Shown: positions 16,130-25,139 of the stretch, piece by piece | Numbering within the stretch: position 1 is the stretch's first letter | Layout: each line of letters opens with the position of its first letter | NCBI GenBank assembly: GCA_002494165.1 | Contig: DLBH01000080.1 | Location: forward strand, 1 to 25,404 | DNA length: 25,404 nucleotides | Direction of reading: 5' to 3' | Origin: Lachnospiraceae bacterium UBA7026 | Lineage (GTDB): Bacteria > Bacillota > Clostridia > Lachnospirales > Lachnospiraceae | Position numbers and translations under genes: made by a program | The notes under the pieces: generated by a model | What the model was told of the DNA's origin: nothing | The model's database searches: none | Seen by the model: the letters and a program-made list of their open reading frames with translations, nothing else

Positions 16130-17474
16130 ATAAAACATCTCCCATCAAATCATATTCATTGGCCCCGGTAATCCGGACAGGGACGAAATCCCCCGAAATC
16201 AGCTCCTCCTGCGCACTGACAAACACATTACCATCGACCTTGGGCGCATCCATGTAGGTACGGCCAATATAAACATCTTCTTCGTACAAGTAACCTTCTA
16301 TAAGAACTGGCATCTTCTGTCCGATCCTTGCGGCGGACAACTCCGCAGATATCTCCTGCTGGAGAGCCATAATCTCATCACGTCTTGCAATCCGGGTCTC
16401 CTCCGGCACCTGGTCCTTCATGAGAGCTGCCCGGGTTCCCTCCTCTGCCGAGTAAGGAAATACACCCAGTCTGTCGAACTCCATCTCATCGACAAAGTCC
16501 AGCAAATGCTGGAAATCCTCCTCTGTCTCCCCGGGAAAGCCAGTGATCAGGGTCGTCCTCAGAACTATGTCAGGAATCTCCCGGCGCAACCTGCCGATCA
16601 GGTCCTCAAGCTCTGCCCGGCTGGTCCTTCTTCCCATAAGTCTGAGAATCCGGTCCTCACTATGCTGGATTGGAATATCCAGATAATGACATATTTTCTT
16701 CTCTTCTTTCATAACATCGATCAGCTCATCTGTAATCTCTTCCGGATAACAGTAGAGCAGACGGATCCAATCGATTCCATCGATGGCGCAAAGACCTCTC
16801 AAAAGATCAGGCAGGGCCTTGCGGCCATAGCGGTCCTGACCATAAACCGTCGTTTCCTGAGCTACCAAAATCAGCTCCCGGACACCGCCCCGGGCCAGGT
16901 ATCTGGCTTCAGCCAGCAGGTCTTCCATGGGAAAACTGCGGTAGTGACCCCTGATGTAGGGGATGATACAATAGCTGCAGCGCTTGTCGCAGCCCTCCGC
17001 TATCTTTAAGTAGGCCGTGTAGCCGCCGGTGGTCACCACCCTCTTGTCACTGAGAGAGTCCGGCAGCAGGTCCAGAGAGGGCATCCGGGACAATAGGGCT
17101 TTTTCCTTTCTGCCGGCCTGGTCTAACACCTGGTCGATGACTTCCACAATATCTGTGTAACCACTGGTTCCGATGATGGCATCCACCTCAGGCAGGGCCT
17201 CCTCGATCTCTTTTCCATATCTCTGGGCCAGGCAGCCTGTCACAACAAGTCCCTTAAGTCTGCCCTGGTCCTTCCACTGACCCATCTCAATGATGGTCTC
17301 TATACTCTCTTCCTTGGCATCATGGATGAAACAGCAGGTGTTGACTACAATCACGTCTGCCTGGGACTCCTCCTGGACGATCTGATGTCCCGAATCTCCC
17401 AACAGACCCAGCATCTTCTCACTGTCCACCAGATTCTTATCACAGCCAAGGGATATAAATAAAATATTACTCAT
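16107..17474 (-). CDS. rimO: ribosomal protein S12 methylthiotransferase
   Basis: RimO is a radical-SAM enzyme that methylthiolates a conserved Asp of ribosomal protein S12. The 455 residues have the usual three parts: an N-terminal UPF0004 domain with auxiliary-cluster cysteines Cys11, Cys47 and Cys81; a radical-SAM core with EGCDKRCSYC (Cys162, 166, 169); and a C-terminal TRAM domain (about 385-450). The opening FISLGCDKNLVDSE is typical of RimO rather than MiaB. ATG 17474 overlaps the folD stop by 8 nt (ATGAGTAA). Its own ribosome site is weak, so it probably relies on coupling. The 3' end overlaps pgsA. Confidence 0.96.
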   Translation of the reverse strand: MSNILFISLGCDKNLVDSEKMLGLLGDSGHQIVQEESQADVIVVNTCCFIHDAKEESIETIIEMGQWKDQGRLKGLVVTGCLAQRYGKEIEEALPEVDAIIGTSGYTDIVEVIDQVLDQAGRKEKALLSRMPSLDLLPDSLSDKRVVTTGGYTAYLKIAEGCDKRCSYCIIPYIRGHYRSFPMEDLLAEARYLARGGVRELILVAQETTVYGQDRYGRKALPDLLRGLCAIDGIDWIRLLYCYPEEITDELIDVMKEEKKICHYLDIPIQHSEDRILRLMGRRTSRAELEDLIGRLRREIPDIVLRTTLITGFPGETEEDFQHLLDFVDEMEFDRLGVFPYSAEEGTRAALMKDQVPEETRIARRDEIMALQQEISAELSAARIGQKMPVLIEGYLYEEDVYIGRTYMDAPKVDGNVFVSAQEELISGDFVPVRITGANEYDLMGDVLYADEFTK

Positions 17475-18321
17475 CTACTATATTACCCTGTGCGGCTTCC
17501 ACACAATTATTCATCAGCATGGCAATGGTCATAGGACCTACACCGCCAGGCACCGGGGTGATGGCGGATACATGACCGGCAACCCGGTCGAAGTCCACAT
17601 CCCCGCAGAGCTTGTTATGCTCATCCCGGTGGATGCCCACATCAATAACCACCGCACCCTCCTTTACATAGGATTCGTCAAAGAAGCGGGGCTTACCGAT
17701 GGCAGCCACCAGAATATCCGCTCTCCTGCAGACTTCCTTCAGATTCCTGGTGCGGGAATGACAGACTGTCACCGTACCATTCTCCCTGAGAAGCAGCATA
17801 GCCATAGGCTTACCTACAATATTACTCCTGCCGACAACCACACATTCCTTGCCGGAAATCTCAATATGGGACCGCTTGAGCAGCTGGATGATCCCGGCAG
17901 GTGTGCAGGAAACAAAGCCCTGCTCCCCGATAGAGAGGGCACCCACACTCTGGGGATGGAAGCCATCCACATCCTTTTGGGGGGAAATGGCATCAATAAC
18001 CCTTTTCTCATCAATGTGGCCGGGAACAGGAAGCTGGACAAGAATCCCATGGACACTGTCATCCTTGTTCAGGCTGTCTATAAGCTCTAAAAGTTCCTGC
18101 TCGGTCACAGTCTCCGCCAGCCTGCAGGCCCTCGATTCCATACCGATATAGGCGCAGGCCTTCTGCTTGTTATTCACATAGACCGTGGAGGCAGGGTCCT
18201 CTCCCACCTGGATGACTGCCAGACAGGGGGTGATCCCCCGCTCCTTAAGTCTGGCCACTTCTTGCTTCAATTCATCCTTAATCTCTGCTGAAATCTTCTT
18301 ACCGTCAATAATATAAGGCAT
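17467..18321 (-). CDS. folD: bifunctional methylene-THF dehydrogenase / methenyl-THF cyclohydrolase
   Basis: FolD converts 5,10-methylene-THF to 10-formyl-THF by NADP-dependent oxidation and hydrolysis. The 284 residues are full length. The catalytic YVNNK segment (Tyr48, Lys52), GRSNIVGKPMA in the dinucleotide-binding half, and the C-terminal TPVPGGVGPMTIAML motif are all present. ATG 18321 follows AGAGAG with a 6-nt spacer. It is the first gene of an operon with rimO, pgsA and cinA, with a promoter at 18412-18440. It acts downstream of glyA in one-carbon metabolism, although the two are not adjacent. Confidence 0.97.
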   Translation of the reverse strand: MPYIIDGKKISAEIKDELKQEVARLKERGITPCLAVIQVGEDPASTVYVNNKQKACAYIGMESRACRLAETVTEQELLELIDSLNKDDSVHGILVQLPVPGHIDEKRVIDAISPQKDVDGFHPQSVGALSIGEQGFVSCTPAGIIQLLKRSHIEISGKECVVVGRSNIVGKPMAMLLLRENGTVTVCHSRTRNLKEVCRRADILVAAIGKPRFFDESYVKEGAVVIDVGIHRDEHNKLCGDVDFDRVAGHVSAITPVPGGVGPMTIAMLMNNCVEAAQGNIVDE

Positions 18322-18411
18322 ATAAAACTCTCTTTTCTATGAATTCTGGCTGTGAACGCCTGCCAAGGCGGCGCCGGTAGCCGGACTGCCACTTCTGATA
18401 TATTTTAAACT

Positions 18412-18440
18412 ATAATACATCAGTTTCCAGGATTCGTAAA
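18412..18440 (-). promoter_or_regulatory. promoter for folD-rimO-pgsA-cinA
   Basis: Minus-strand TTTACG (18435-18440) and TATTAT (18412-18417) are 17 nt apart. The predicted start near 18405 gives a leader of about 84 nt that is G+C-rich and contains the palindrome CCGGCGCCG. No known riboswitch was recognised. Confidence 0.6.
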
Positions 18441-18534
18441 GAGACCACTCTCATTTCCATGGATAAGACCAGGCAGGTCCGGGCCGGACTCCGGCCGGAT
18501 TCCGCCGGTTCCAGTCCTGGAAAATACTGCTTCC

Positions 18535-18557
18535 GGCCTGGGAAAAGAGACCAGGCC
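18535..18557 (-). terminator. possible ftsK terminator hairpin
   Basis: A 7-bp GGCCTGG/CCAGGCC stem with a 9-nt loop lies 23 nt behind the ftsK stop. The following sequence (GGAAGCAGTATTTTCC) has only a short T-run. The rest of the 258-nt gap 18322-18579 holds the folD promoter and several G+C inverted repeats with no clear role. Confidence 0.4.
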
Positions 18558-18579
18558 AGTGATCCCAGCAGAGAAATAT

Positions 18580-21500
18580 TTACAGGTACTCTTCAAAATA
18601 CTGGTCCAGCTGTTCGGGAGACATAAGGATTTTTCTGGGCTTGGTCCCCTCTTCGGGACCGATAATTCCTGCCTCAGCCAGCTGGTCAATGATCCTTGCC
18701 GCCCGGTTAAAGCCTATCTTAAACATCCTCTGCAGCATACCTATGGTCGCCTTATCCTTTTCCATGATAAAGCGGGCTGCCGCCTCAAAATATTCATCCC
18801 TGTCCTGGGAAACGTTGCCGGACTGGATCTTCTTTTCAATCTTTTCTGAAACACTGCTGTCATATTCGGTGTCCCCGGCTTTATCCTTGATAAAATCAAC
18901 CACACTGTTGATCTCCTCATCGCTGATAAAAGCTCCCTGGACCCGGACAGGTTTCTGGAGTCCTGCCGGATAGAAAAGCATATCTCCCTTGCCCAGCAGT
19001 TTTTCTGCCCCGTTCATATCCAGAATAGTCCGGCTGTCAACACCGGAGGATACGGCAAAGGCGATACGGGAAGGCACATTGGCCTTAATGAGGCCGGTGA
19101 TGACATTGACAGAAGGCCTCTGGGTTGCGATAACCAGATGGATACCTGCGGCCCTGGCCAGCTGGGACAGACGGACGATGGCATCCTCCACCTCACCGGG
19201 TGAAACCATCATCAGGTCTGCCAACTCATCAATGATGATGACGATCTGGGGCATCTTCTTCAGGTCCCCTTCCACCGCTTTGCCGCTGGCGATCAGGTCT
19301 GTCACCTTTTTATTATAACCTTCGATATTACGGACGCCGGTCTCGGAGAACTTACGGTACCTCTCGGTCATCTCAGTGACAGCCCAGTTGAGAGCGCCGG
19401 CTGCCTTTTTGGGGTCTGTTACCACAGGAATCAGCAGGTGGGGTATCCCATTATAGACACTCAGTTCCACCATCTTGGGGTCTACCATGATCATGCGGAC
19501 TTCCTCGGGGGAAGCCTTGTAGATCAGACTCATAATCAGGGTGTTGATACAGACAGACTTGCCAGAGCCGGTGGCACCTGCTATGAGCAGGTGAGGCATC
19601 TTGGCCAGGTCTGTCACCACAATTTTGCCTCCGATATCCTTGCCCACCGCAAAGGCCAGCCTGGATTTGAATTTTTTAAAAGTCCTGTTATCGATCAGAT
19701 TACGGAAATGCACAATCTGGTTGTGTTTGTTGGGCACTTCGATACCGATGGCCGATTTTCCGGGAATAGGCGCTTCAATACGAATATCGGCAGCTGCCAG
19801 ATTCAGTTTGATATCGTCAGTCAGGGACACGATCTTGCTCACCTTGGTTCCTTGCTCGGGGAACATCTCATATCTTGTGACCGTAGGTCCACAGCTGATA
19901 TCCGTAATCGTAACATTTACACCGAAACTCTTAAGGGTATCCTGCAGCTTTATGGCAGTCTCCTTGAGGATTCTGTCATGGTCGGCAGGAAAGCTCTGCT
20001 CTTCTCTTACCAGCAGGTTGACCGGAGGATAAACATAAGTTTTTTTCTTTTGCTCCCTGGCTGGTCCCTTCTTCTCGGAAAGAGCCCTGGGTTCTACAGC
20101 CCGGTTAATCCGGATGTCAGCCTCAGGTCCTGCCTGGGCAGAAGCTGTTTTGGCCGGAACTGTTTTGGCTGGGGCTGCTTTAGCTGGGGCTGCTTTAGCC
20201 GGGGCTGGCTGGGCGGCAGCAGAAGTCCGGCTGGCAGCGAAGGTCTTACCCTCCTGGCTGCTTTCCCCTGCCTGCTGTAAAAGCTGGTCCGGTGACAGGG
20301 CACCAGGCTCCTCTGTCACAGCATCCATGAAGCTGAAACTATTTTCCTCAGCCTTTTCCTGGGTCTGGAAAAGTCCTTCTTCCCTGTTGATCTCCGCCGG
20401 TTTAAGGCTCCTGCCAGCCTCATCTGGCTGAGTTTCTGCCTCCATAACTGCCCCGGTCAACTCAAGACCCTGACCAGTCTCATCCGGCCGGGCCACTGCC
20501 TCCATAGGAATCTCAGTCACTTTAAGGCCCTGGTCTGCCTCATCCAGCCGGGGTCTGACCTCAGTGCCTGAAGTCAGCTCCTTAGGAGCCTCAGCCTGGG
20601 TCAGGTCTTCTCTTTCGGGACTGCTGTCTTCATCATACATATTGTGAATGCGGATCTCCTGGGTAAGGCCTCCCGGGGAGGCTGCCTCTTTCCCAGTCTG
20701 ATCCTTACGGTTTCTTTCTATATAATCATCGAGGCCGCTGCCCTCATGGCGGGCAAAGGCACTATAGTCCAGTTCGCCATCAAAGGGCTGGGTCTTGCCA
20801 TCCTCTTCCGTGAAGGGATAAGCCTGGGGATGGAGTTCTCTGACAGAATCCTTGCGAAGCAGCCTTTCAGTAGAAGTAAAGACCGGACTGTTTGTCCCTG
20901 TCTTTTTCCTGGAGATCTCCTTGCTGTCAAAATGGAAGGCAGAAGTATTCTGCATTTTTTTCCGCTTCTCCAGTTCCTTTACTTTATCGTCAATGCTGCT
21001 GGTTGATCTTTTTCGTCCTGGGGACATGCTTCTTCTCAATCTGGATAAGAAGCCTTTTTTCCTCTTTTTTTCCGGAGGCCGCCGGCGAGGCTCTTGACCA
21101 TAATCTTCATCCTCTTCTTCATCGACTTCCTCCACGGCCGCCTCCTGGGCTGCCTGGGCCTGGGCCAGGATAAGCCGCTCTCTTTCAAGAGCCGCCTCCT
21201 CTGCTCTCCACTGCTTTCTCTCCTCGCTTCTCTGGGCCCTTTTCACTTTCTGGTCAGCCCGGAACCGGTTGAACCAGTCGACCAGATTCTTATAAAAACC
21301 AGCCAGGGACTTCTGGGTCAGAAGTATGGCAGAAAGCAGGAAAATGCAGACCAGAATCACTGCGGCTCCAACTGTGCCAAAGCCTGACTTCAGAGCCAGG
21401 GCCATTCCGCCACCGATGATGCCGCCGCACTCCCTGTGGTTTACTGACAGGGAAAATACTTCTGATACGGCCACGTTGGGGTCTGGGTAGACCAGCTGGG

Positions 21501-21957
21501 CAAAGCCGGAGATGGTCATAAGCATGGCAAAAGCCGCGGCACATTTTTTCATAGCCAGATTGGAATAGTCATTGGCCAGAAGGATGGTCATACCGGCGAA
21601 ATAAGCTACAGGCATAACATACTGGGCCAGCCCGAATATGCCAAAGAAAAAGCTGGACAGCCACATGCCAAGAGTACCGCAAAGTCCGAAATTGCTGAAC
21701 ATCATCAGAATCATGAGACCGAAGGATAAAACCAGACCAATCTCATCACTCATGGGAATTCCTTCCTGCTGGCGCAGTGCCACCGTATCCCCATGGTTTT
21801 TGTCAAGGGGCTTCTTTGTGGATTTGACCGCGGAGGTCCTGGTCCTGCTATTTTTGGTGGAAGACTTTTTCACCGATACTGACCGGGTCCTGGCCCGGGA
21901 AGCAGCAGCCTTCTTCCCACTCTTCTTTTTTGATTTATTTGCTTTTGTATTTGCCAT
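18580..21957 (-). CDS. ftsK: DNA translocase FtsK/SpoIIIE
   Basis: This membrane-anchored hexameric motor pumps DNA through the division septum. The 1125 residues are long for a Firmicute FtsK (usually about 750-900). Order: a very basic Lys/Ser N-terminus (1-55), about four membrane segments (about 70-235), a long charged linker (about 240-650) with several sequence repeats, then the motor (about 655-1050) with Walker A GATGSGKS at 794-801 and [14 protein letters not shown]-terminal winged-helix gamma domain (about 1060-1125; [32 protein letters not shown]) reads DNA polarity sites. ATG 21957 follows AGGTG/GAGAGG. No convincing promoter is visible. The 32-bp array lies about 100 nt upstream. 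Confidence 0.96.
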   Translation of the reverse strand: MANTKANKSKKKSGKKAAASRARTRSVSVKKSSTKNSRTRTSAVKSTKKPLDKNHGDTVALRQQEGIPMSDEIGLVLSFGLMILMMFSNFGLCGTLGMWLSSFFFGIFGLAQYVMPVAYFAGMTILLANDYSNLAMKKCAAAFAMLMTISGFAQLVYPDPNVAVSEVFSLSVNHRECGGIIGGGMALALKSGFGTVGAAVILVCIFLLSAILLTQKSLAGFYKNLVDWFNRFRADQKVKRAQRSEERKQWRAEEAALERERLILAQAQAAQEAAVEEVDEEEDEDYGQEPRRRPPEKKRKKGFLSRLRRSMSPGRKRSTSSIDDKVKELEKRKKMQNTSAFHFDSKEISRKKTGTNSPVFTSTERLLRKDSVRELHPQAYPFTEEDGKTQPFDGELDYSAFARHEGSGLDDYIERNRKDQTGKEAASPGGLTQEIRIHNMYDEDSSPEREDLTQAEAPKELTSGTEVRPRLDEADQGLKVTEIPMEAVARPDETGQGLELTGAVMEAETQPDEAGRSLKPAEINREEGLFQTQEKAEENSFSFMDAVTEEPGALSPDQLLQQAGESSQEGKTFAASRTSAAAQPAPAKAAPAKAAPAKTVPAKTASAQAGPEADIRINRAVEPRALSEKKGPAREQKKKTYVYPPVNLLVREEQSFPADHDRILKETAIKLQDTLKSFGVNVTITDISCGPTVTRYEMFPEQGTKVSKIVSLTDDIKLNLAAADIRIEAPIPGKSAIGIEVPNKHNQIVHFRNLIDNRTFKKFKSRLAFAVGKDIGGKIVVTDLAKMPHLLIAGATGSGKSVCINTLIMSLIYKASPEEVRMIMVDPKMVELSVYNGIPHLLIPVVTDPKKAAGALNWAVTEMTERYRKFSETGVRNIEGYNKKVTDLIASGKAVEGDLKKMPQIVIIIDELADLMMVSPGEVEDAIVRLSQLARAAGIHLVIATQRPSVNVITGLIKANVPSRIAFAVSSGVDSRTILDMNGAEKLLGKGDMLFYPAGLQKPVRVQGAFISDEEINSVVDFIKDKAGDTEYDSSVSEKIEKKIQSGNVSQDRDEYFEAAARFIMEKDKATIGMLQRMFKIGFNRAARIIDQLAEAGIIGPEEGTKPRKILMSPEQLDQYFEEYL
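20150..20209 (-). repeat. 15-bp repeats encoding Ala-Pro-Ala-Lys in the FtsK linker
   Basis: Four consecutive 15-bp units (20150-20164, 20165-20179, 20180-20194, 20195-20209) encode AAPAK-like pentapeptides. The spacing keeps the reading frame. The encoded segment resembles the flexible Ala/Pro/Lys linkers of other proteins. Confidence 0.88.
20401..20555 (-). repeat. 60-bp repeats in the FtsK linker
   Basis: Units at 20401-20460, 20461-20520 and a partial one at 20521-20555 recur at an exact 60-bp period. They encode 20-residue blocks sharing a P/LDEAxxxLK...EIxMEA pattern. The copies have diverged in sequence while keeping period and frame. Confidence 0.82.
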
Positions 21958-22055
21958 AGGGCACCTGCCTCTCTGATTAATCTGTTACTATTATTTATGG
22001 GCCTGCCAGCCTGCAGCCGGCTATACGGGAAAAACCAATCCTTCTTTAAATAGGA

Positions 22056-22247
22056 CCATGAAAGCTGATCAAGCCCTATCTAATAATCCGTCAAAGCGGA
22101 TCCTTCTCTCCTTAAGGAGCCATCAAAGCTGATTCATCTCTCCCTAAGAATCCGTCAAAGCGGATCCTTCTCTCCCTAAGGAGCCGTCAAAGCGGATCCT
22201 TCTCTCCCTAAAAAGCCATCAATAATGATTGAGTCCTGTCATAGAAG
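22056..22247. repeat. 32-bp intergenic tandem array (six units plus a partial)
   Basis: Six units begin at 22056, 22088, 22120, 22152, 22184 and 22216, each exactly 32 bp, and a partial seventh begins at 22248. The best-conserved units read ccgtcaaagcggatcc followed by ttctctccctaaggag; others read ccatcaaagctgat in the first half. The first half can form a small hairpin (ATCCG/CGGAT, or ATCA/TGAT in the variant units). Two units also carry CTCC/GGAG palindromes. There are no unique spacers. The stop codon of the lipoprotein gene lies in the partial seventh unit. The rest of the gap 21958-22250 holds only the ftsK ribosome site and no recognised promoter. Confidence 0.93.
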
Positions 22248-22250
22248 CCG

Positions 22251-23033
22251 TCAGGGCTGGGGAATCTGGGCGGCCAGGTCATTAAGCCTGCCCGAATCGG
22301 TCAGGCGGCTAATCCCCTCACTTAAGCTGCCGGCACAAGGGGCCTGGTCTAAGCTATAAAAACAATGAACCTTTACCTGGTCACCGCTGACTGCCAGGAT
22401 GCGGTAAGCCTCTCCCTTGCTGGCCAGCCAGGCGTAATCACCGACCGCCGCGGCCGATAAGCCCTGGTCTGTATCAGCCAGAGCATCCCTGTTGCTGGGA
22501 AATGTCACCAGGAAAGCCTGATATTTTCCTGCCAGAGCAAGGGCGTATCTTTCCTCACTGCCTCCCTTGGCTGCCGCCAGCTGCCGGCCTGCCAGGTCTT
22601 CCGGTCCACTGAGCCCGGAGTCCTTTGCTACTGCCAGGCAGAGGGCCGACTGGAACAGGGGCTGGGACTGCCAGAGGCCCAGTTCCTCACCTACAGGAGC
22701 CAGAAGGCTGCCCAGATAACAGTTGATGGATCCGGCCTCCAGGGCCTCCCTGGCTGCCACCGGATCCAGTTCCAGGAACCTGTAGGACAGACCCTGGTCT
22801 TTCATGATCTCTCTGACCAGGTCGGCATAGATTCCTTTCCCCTTGCCATCCTCTCCGGCATAGAACCAGGGACTGTTGTCCTTTTCCACACCCACGGTCA
22901 CATCCACAGGCTTCTGGCTTTCGGTCTGGTCCTCAGGGGCCTTCACCTTGTCATTCATGCAGGAAGCCAGGGCTATGACCAGGGCAAAAAGCAGGGAAAT
23001 CAATATATATTTGTGACATTTATAAGTTCTCAT
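22251..23033 (-). CDS. solute-binding lipoprotein, SBP family 3-like
   Basis: About 260 residues. ATG 23033 (MRTYKCHKY) is preferred because GAGGTG lies upstream; GTG 23045 would add four residues. A signal peptide ends in the lipobox LASC with lipid-anchor Cys25. The mature part resembles amino-acid-binding proteins: VTVGVEKDNSPWFYAGEDGKGKGIYADLVREI, then GSINCYLGSLLAPVGEE, then the lobe-2 segment SGPEDLAGRQLAAAKGGSEE. Such proteins capture ligands at the outer membrane face for ABC importers or sensors, but no permease, ATPase or kinase gene is beside it. It starts within 16 nt of the end of the hsdM-like gene and is last in that operon. The ligand is unknown. Its stop codon falls in a partial unit of the 32-bp array. 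Confidence 0.85.
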   Translation of the reverse strand: MRTYKCHKYILISLLFALVIALASCMNDKVKAPEDQTESQKPVDVTVGVEKDNSPWFYAGEDGKGKGIYADLVREIMKDQGLSYRFLELDPVAAREALEAGSINCYLGSLLAPVGEELGLWQSQPLFQSALCLAVAKDSGLSGPEDLAGRQLAAAKGGSEERYALALAGKYQAFLVTFPSNRDALADTDQGLSAAAVGDYAWLASKGEAYRILAVSGDQVKVHCFYSLDQAPCAGSLSEGISRLTDSGRLNDLAAQIPQP

Positions 23034-23046
23034 AAGCCAGGTCACC

Positions 23047-24417
23047 TCACAGTTCCAGGTCCCGGCGGTACATGGCTATTTTTTCGTCGATCTCCTTAAG
23101 TTCCCTGTCAATCTCAGCAATCCTTTTTCTTCTGGCTTCAATATCCAGCTTGATGTCCGCTACGCTTTTTGCGATGTAACGAGGAAGGTTAAGATTATAG
23201 TCATTTTCTTTGATCCGGGCCTTGCTGGCACTGGTACAAAAACCCGGGATATCCTTTCTTTCTTCCAGGGCCTCCCTGATCTTGCTGATCTGGTCTTCGT
23301 CCATCCGGTCCAGCTCGCTACAGTCGAAAAACATGACGTCTTCCCGCTGCCGGTTCATCTGCAGGTAAAGAAGAACCTCCTTCTGGCCGGAGGAATTAAA
23401 GATCTGGTCCGGCAACAGCATGATGGTATCCAGACAGTCCAGCTCCTCCAGAAAATATTTTCTGATCTGGACCTCCCTGCCTTCTCTGTAGAGCAGGGCA
23501 CTGGGGAAAATGATGACCATGGCGCCCTTTTTCTTTAAATAGGGCAGGCCTGACAGGATAAAGGGGAATTCCCCCTTGGTCTTGGATGTCATAAACTCCC
23601 GGTCCCAGGGCAGGTCACTGAGATTCATCATATACTCTCCGCCGTCAATTCCATCGGGCATGAAGACACCGATCCTGTCCACAGTACCACCCAGACCTGA
23701 CTGCTTGGTCCACTCCTTTTTGGGGTAAAGGTGGACAGCGGTAAAGGGCAGCCTTTTCATGTAAGCCAGGATGTTAATGATCTCAATATATTCTTCATTT
23801 TCATCATAGCCGAACATCTCAACGTTACTCTCATCTTCAAACATGGTTTTAAAGAGGATACCGTATTGGAAGTCCGGCAGGATTACCCGCTTACTCTCAG
23901 AATCACTGTAGGAAAAAAAGAGCCTGTAGAGATTCTGAACCCCCTGGGATATGAAGGTTTCTTTCTTCATCTTGGAGAATTCCCGGAGGAGTTCTTCCAA
24001 AAGGTAAGGATACTGGTCAAATAACAGTTGGTCACAGTCCCATGCGTCTATCTTTTTAATAATTTTCCGGATAAAACGGGCAAAGCTCTTTTGCTTTTCC
24101 TGGGATTTGTTCTGGGCCATCCGGCGATAATAGGAGAACTCTGTCAGTTCAAACTGGCTGGAGGCCCGGTGGATATAAGCTGAAGCAGACTCCACAAACT
24201 TAAGAAAAGATGGTATCTGCAGCTTGCCCCTCACAGCCATGCGGACCATCTCTTTTAACTTGTAGGCGTCATCCAGTTCCTTGTCAAAGCGGAGACAACA
24301 GTATTTATAAAACAGGAGGAACACACAGCTATCCCGGTATTCCTCGAAGGTCAATCCAGGATGGCTTTCACCCAGAATTGACATAAATTCCATATGCAAT
24401 TGCTTTTTATCCATCAT
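23047..24417 (-). CDS. HsdM-like protein with degenerate methylase motifs
   Basis: 456 residues; ATG 24417 or the adjacent ATG 24414 follows AAAGGA. It looks like a type I modification subunit at both ends. The N-terminus (FEEYRDSCVFLLFYKYCCLRF, 24-44) matches the HsdM helical domain. Residues 299-370 match the region after the catalytic loop (AMVIIFPSALLYREGREVQIRKYFLEE, LPDQIFNSSGQKEVLLYL). DYNLNLPRYI (406-415) is the HsdM C-terminal motif, followed by a coiled coil (about 420-455). The core differs: where DPxxGSGG is expected the sequence reads VILPDFQYGIL (178-188), and where NPPF/Y is expected it reads DRIGVFMPDG (247-256). It is therefore probably not an active methyltransferase. It lies 31 nt after the hsdS-like gene. 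Confidence 0.8.
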   Translation of the reverse strand: MMDKKQLHMEFMSILGESHPGLTFEEYRDSCVFLLFYKYCCLRFDKELDDAYKLKEMVRMAVRGKLQIPSFLKFVESASAYIHRASSQFELTEFSYYRRMAQNKSQEKQKSFARFIRKIIKKIDAWDCDQLLFDQYPYLLEELLREFSKMKKETFISQGVQNLYRLFFSYSDSESKRVILPDFQYGILFKTMFEDESNVEMFGYDENEEYIEIINILAYMKRLPFTAVHLYPKKEWTKQSGLGGTVDRIGVFMPDGIDGGEYMMNLSDLPWDREFMTSKTKGEFPFILSGLPYLKKKGAMVIIFPSALLYREGREVQIRKYFLEELDCLDTIMLLPDQIFNSSGQKEVLLYLQMNRQREDVMFFDCSELDRMDEDQISKIREALEERKDIPGFCTSASKARIKENDYNLNLPRYIAKSVADIKLDIEARRKRIAEIDRELKEIDEKIAMYRRDLEL

Positions 24418-24448
24418 CCTGTCCTTTCCATCTGTTTCATCTTCCTGG

Positions 24449-25042
24449 TCACAGGCTCTCCAGATGCTGTTTCATCTCTTCCGTCAATACAGATTTCTCC
24501 AATCTCAGCTTCTCCATCAGCAAAAGCTGTCTCCTCTTCTGATAATAGTAGAGCTTACCGATGGACATCTGTGTCGACAGGTCGGGGCAATCGATCATCA
24601 GCTGGCGAATCATATGTATGGACAATACCTTGACAGAGGAATTACCCTGAATGGCAATCAGCCGCTGTCGTTTGATCTCCGGGTGCTCGTTAAAATACCA
24701 GGCAAAATAATAGGGGTCCATGATTCCATTATGGAACTTGATGGAAACGAAGTTGGACGGTATAACCTTTCCAACATGCTGCTTCCCCAAAACAGCTGCC
24801 TGATGAAAAGAAGTCAAGCCGATTACGATACTGTTTTCCCGGGCCAGATTAAGATTTTTCACCTTTTTTTTGTCAACAAAAACAGAAGGAACCTCATAAT
24901 CCTGAATACCATTTTCTTCATCGAGCAGCTGGCTGATCGATAAAATAGGATATTCGACTCCTTCATTTTGGACTTTAGGTTTTATTCTGTTGAGTACGAC
25001 ACCATGAGTGATCTCGCTAATCTGCTCCAACAACAGTTCCAC
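24449..25042 (-). CDS. half-length HsdS-like DNA specificity protein
   Basis: GTG 25042 is chosen because GGGAGG lies 9 nt upstream, giving 197 residues (VELLLEQISEITHG...). Longer in-frame starts at ATG 25084 and TTG 25108 have poorly placed ribosome sites. One target-recognition domain (about 1-145) is followed by one long conserved helix (about 150-197), compared with two of each in ordinary HsdS of about 400 residues. Family features are the opening LEQISEITHG, IVIGLTSFHQAAVLG, MDPYYFAWYFN and the QGNSSVKVLSIHMIRQLMIDCPDLSTQ segment typical of the end of a recognition domain. The gene is visibly richer in A+T than its neighbours. A TCCC/GGGA pairing just upstream could cover the ribosome site. 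Confidence 0.8.
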   Translation of the reverse strand: MELLLEQISEITHGVVLNRIKPKVQNEGVEYPILSISQLLDEENGIQDYEVPSVFVDKKKVKNLNLARENSIVIGLTSFHQAAVLGKQHVGKVIPSNFVSIKFHNGIMDPYYFAWYFNEHPEIKRQRLIAIQGNSSVKVLSIHMIRQLMIDCPDLSTQMSIGKLYYYQKRRQLLLMEKLRLEKSVLTEEMKQHLESL

Positions 25043-25139
25043 AGCTTTTCTCCTCCCAAAAAGGGAATCTTTTTTGCTTTTCATAGCCCTCAGGACAAAA
25101 CAAGGCAAACCATCCCCAAAAATTCATTTATTAGAAACA

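Noticed and set aside
22056..22257. CRISPR array
   Set aside because: The 32-bp units follow directly with no variable spacers, and no cas genes are present.
23047..25042. Ordinary complete type I restriction-modification system
   Set aside because: No hsdR is visible, the HsdS-like protein is half length and the HsdM-like protein lacks its catalytic motifs. An hsdR beyond the right edge cannot be excluded, but it would be on a separate transcript.
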